From the NCBI GenBank assembly GCA_050740975.1, contig JBOIEE010000323.1:1-6005 (forward strand): a stretch of DNA of 6,005 bases, given 5' to 3'. The notes below the pieces were generated by a model. The model searched no databases and was not told the origin of the DNA. It worked only from the letters and a program-made list of their open reading frames with translations. Of the stretch, positions 5,851 through 6,005 are shown piece after piece. The first letter of the stretch is position 1, and each line of letters opens with the position of its first letter. The stretch is from JBOHHR01 sp050740975. GTDB lineage: Bacteria > Pseudomonadota > Gammaproteobacteria > JBOHHR01. A program made the position numbers and the translations under genes.

Positions 5851-6005
5851 ATGACCTCAACCGGCGTTTTAAGCGGTGAACAATCCCGGATCGCCGACTG
5901 CATCGTGGTCGGGGGTGGGGTGATCGGGCTGCTCACTGCCTATGAGTTGGCACAGGAAGGCTTGCGGGTTACCGTGGTAGAGCGCGGACATCGAATCGCC
6001 GGTGC
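5851..6005 (+). CDS. thiO: FAD-dependent oxidoreductase, probably glycine oxidase ThiO, N-terminal fragment (cut by window edge)
   Basis: Fifty-one codons run from an ATG at 5851 to the window end without a stop. The fragment carries a dinucleotide-binding fold: beta strand CIVVGGGVIG with the GxGxxG glycines at 21-26, a helix (LLTAYELAQEG), and a second strand TVVER whose Glu (44) would bind the ribose of FAD. This is typical of the D-amino-acid oxidase/ThiO family. ThiO oxidises glycine to dehydroglycine for the thiamine thiazole. From general knowledge, thiO is sometimes found near ispH and type IV pilin genes in gammaproteobacteria, which favours this name. Only the FAD motif is in the window, so another member of the family remains possible. 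There is no clear ribosome binding site; in-frame GTG codons at 5845 and 5800 are alternative starts. It lies 80 bases after ispH. Confidence 0.7.
   Translation, partial: MTSTGVLSGEQSRIADCIVVGGGVIGLLTAYELAQEGLRVTVVERGHRIAG

Overview
The window is a housekeeping segment of a bacterial chromosome, most probably from a gammaproteobacterium. The core order ribF, ileS, lspA, ispH on the + strand is a conserved gammaproteobacterial cluster. RibF, IleS and LspA read as close relatives of their Escherichia coli and Pseudomonas counterparts: RibF is 313 aa and IleS 940 aa, and IleS has the C-terminal zinc motif. The genus cannot be told from this sequence. Two points differ from the E. coli arrangement. 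There is no fkpB between lspA and ispH, and the gene upstream of ribF is a divergent GTP-type phosphoenolpyruvate carboxykinase rather than murJ/rpsT.

Layout. Bases 1-96 (minus strand) hold the first 32 codons of pckG, cut by the window edge. Bases 97-418 are a divergent intergenic region with a probable extended -10 promoter for ribF, a weaker candidate promoter for pckG and some dyad symmetry, but no gene. ribF (419-1360) and ileS (1370-4192) are 9 bases apart, and the ribF stop codon lies inside the ileS ribosome binding site, so the two are probably translated together. lspA (4257-4718) follows after 64 bases. A 98-base gap then carries a candidate promoter with a palindrome over its -35 box, followed by ispH (4817-5770). 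After an 80-base gap with a stem-loop, the window ends inside the first 51 codons of an FAD-dependent oxidoreductase (5851-6005), probably thiO.

How the genes relate. RibF makes FMN and FAD, and FAD would be the cofactor of ThiO. IleS charges tRNA-Ile. LspA removes signal peptides from lipoproteins. IspH makes the isoprenoid precursors IPP and DMAPP in the last step of the DXP (MEP) pathway. ThiO would supply dehydroglycine for the thiamine thiazole, which is also built from DXP. PckG sits at the gluconeogenic branch of central metabolism.

No undescribed system is visible. The points most worth checking are regulatory: the palindrome at the ispH promoter, a terminator-like hairpin inside ileS, and the stem-loops in the gaps.
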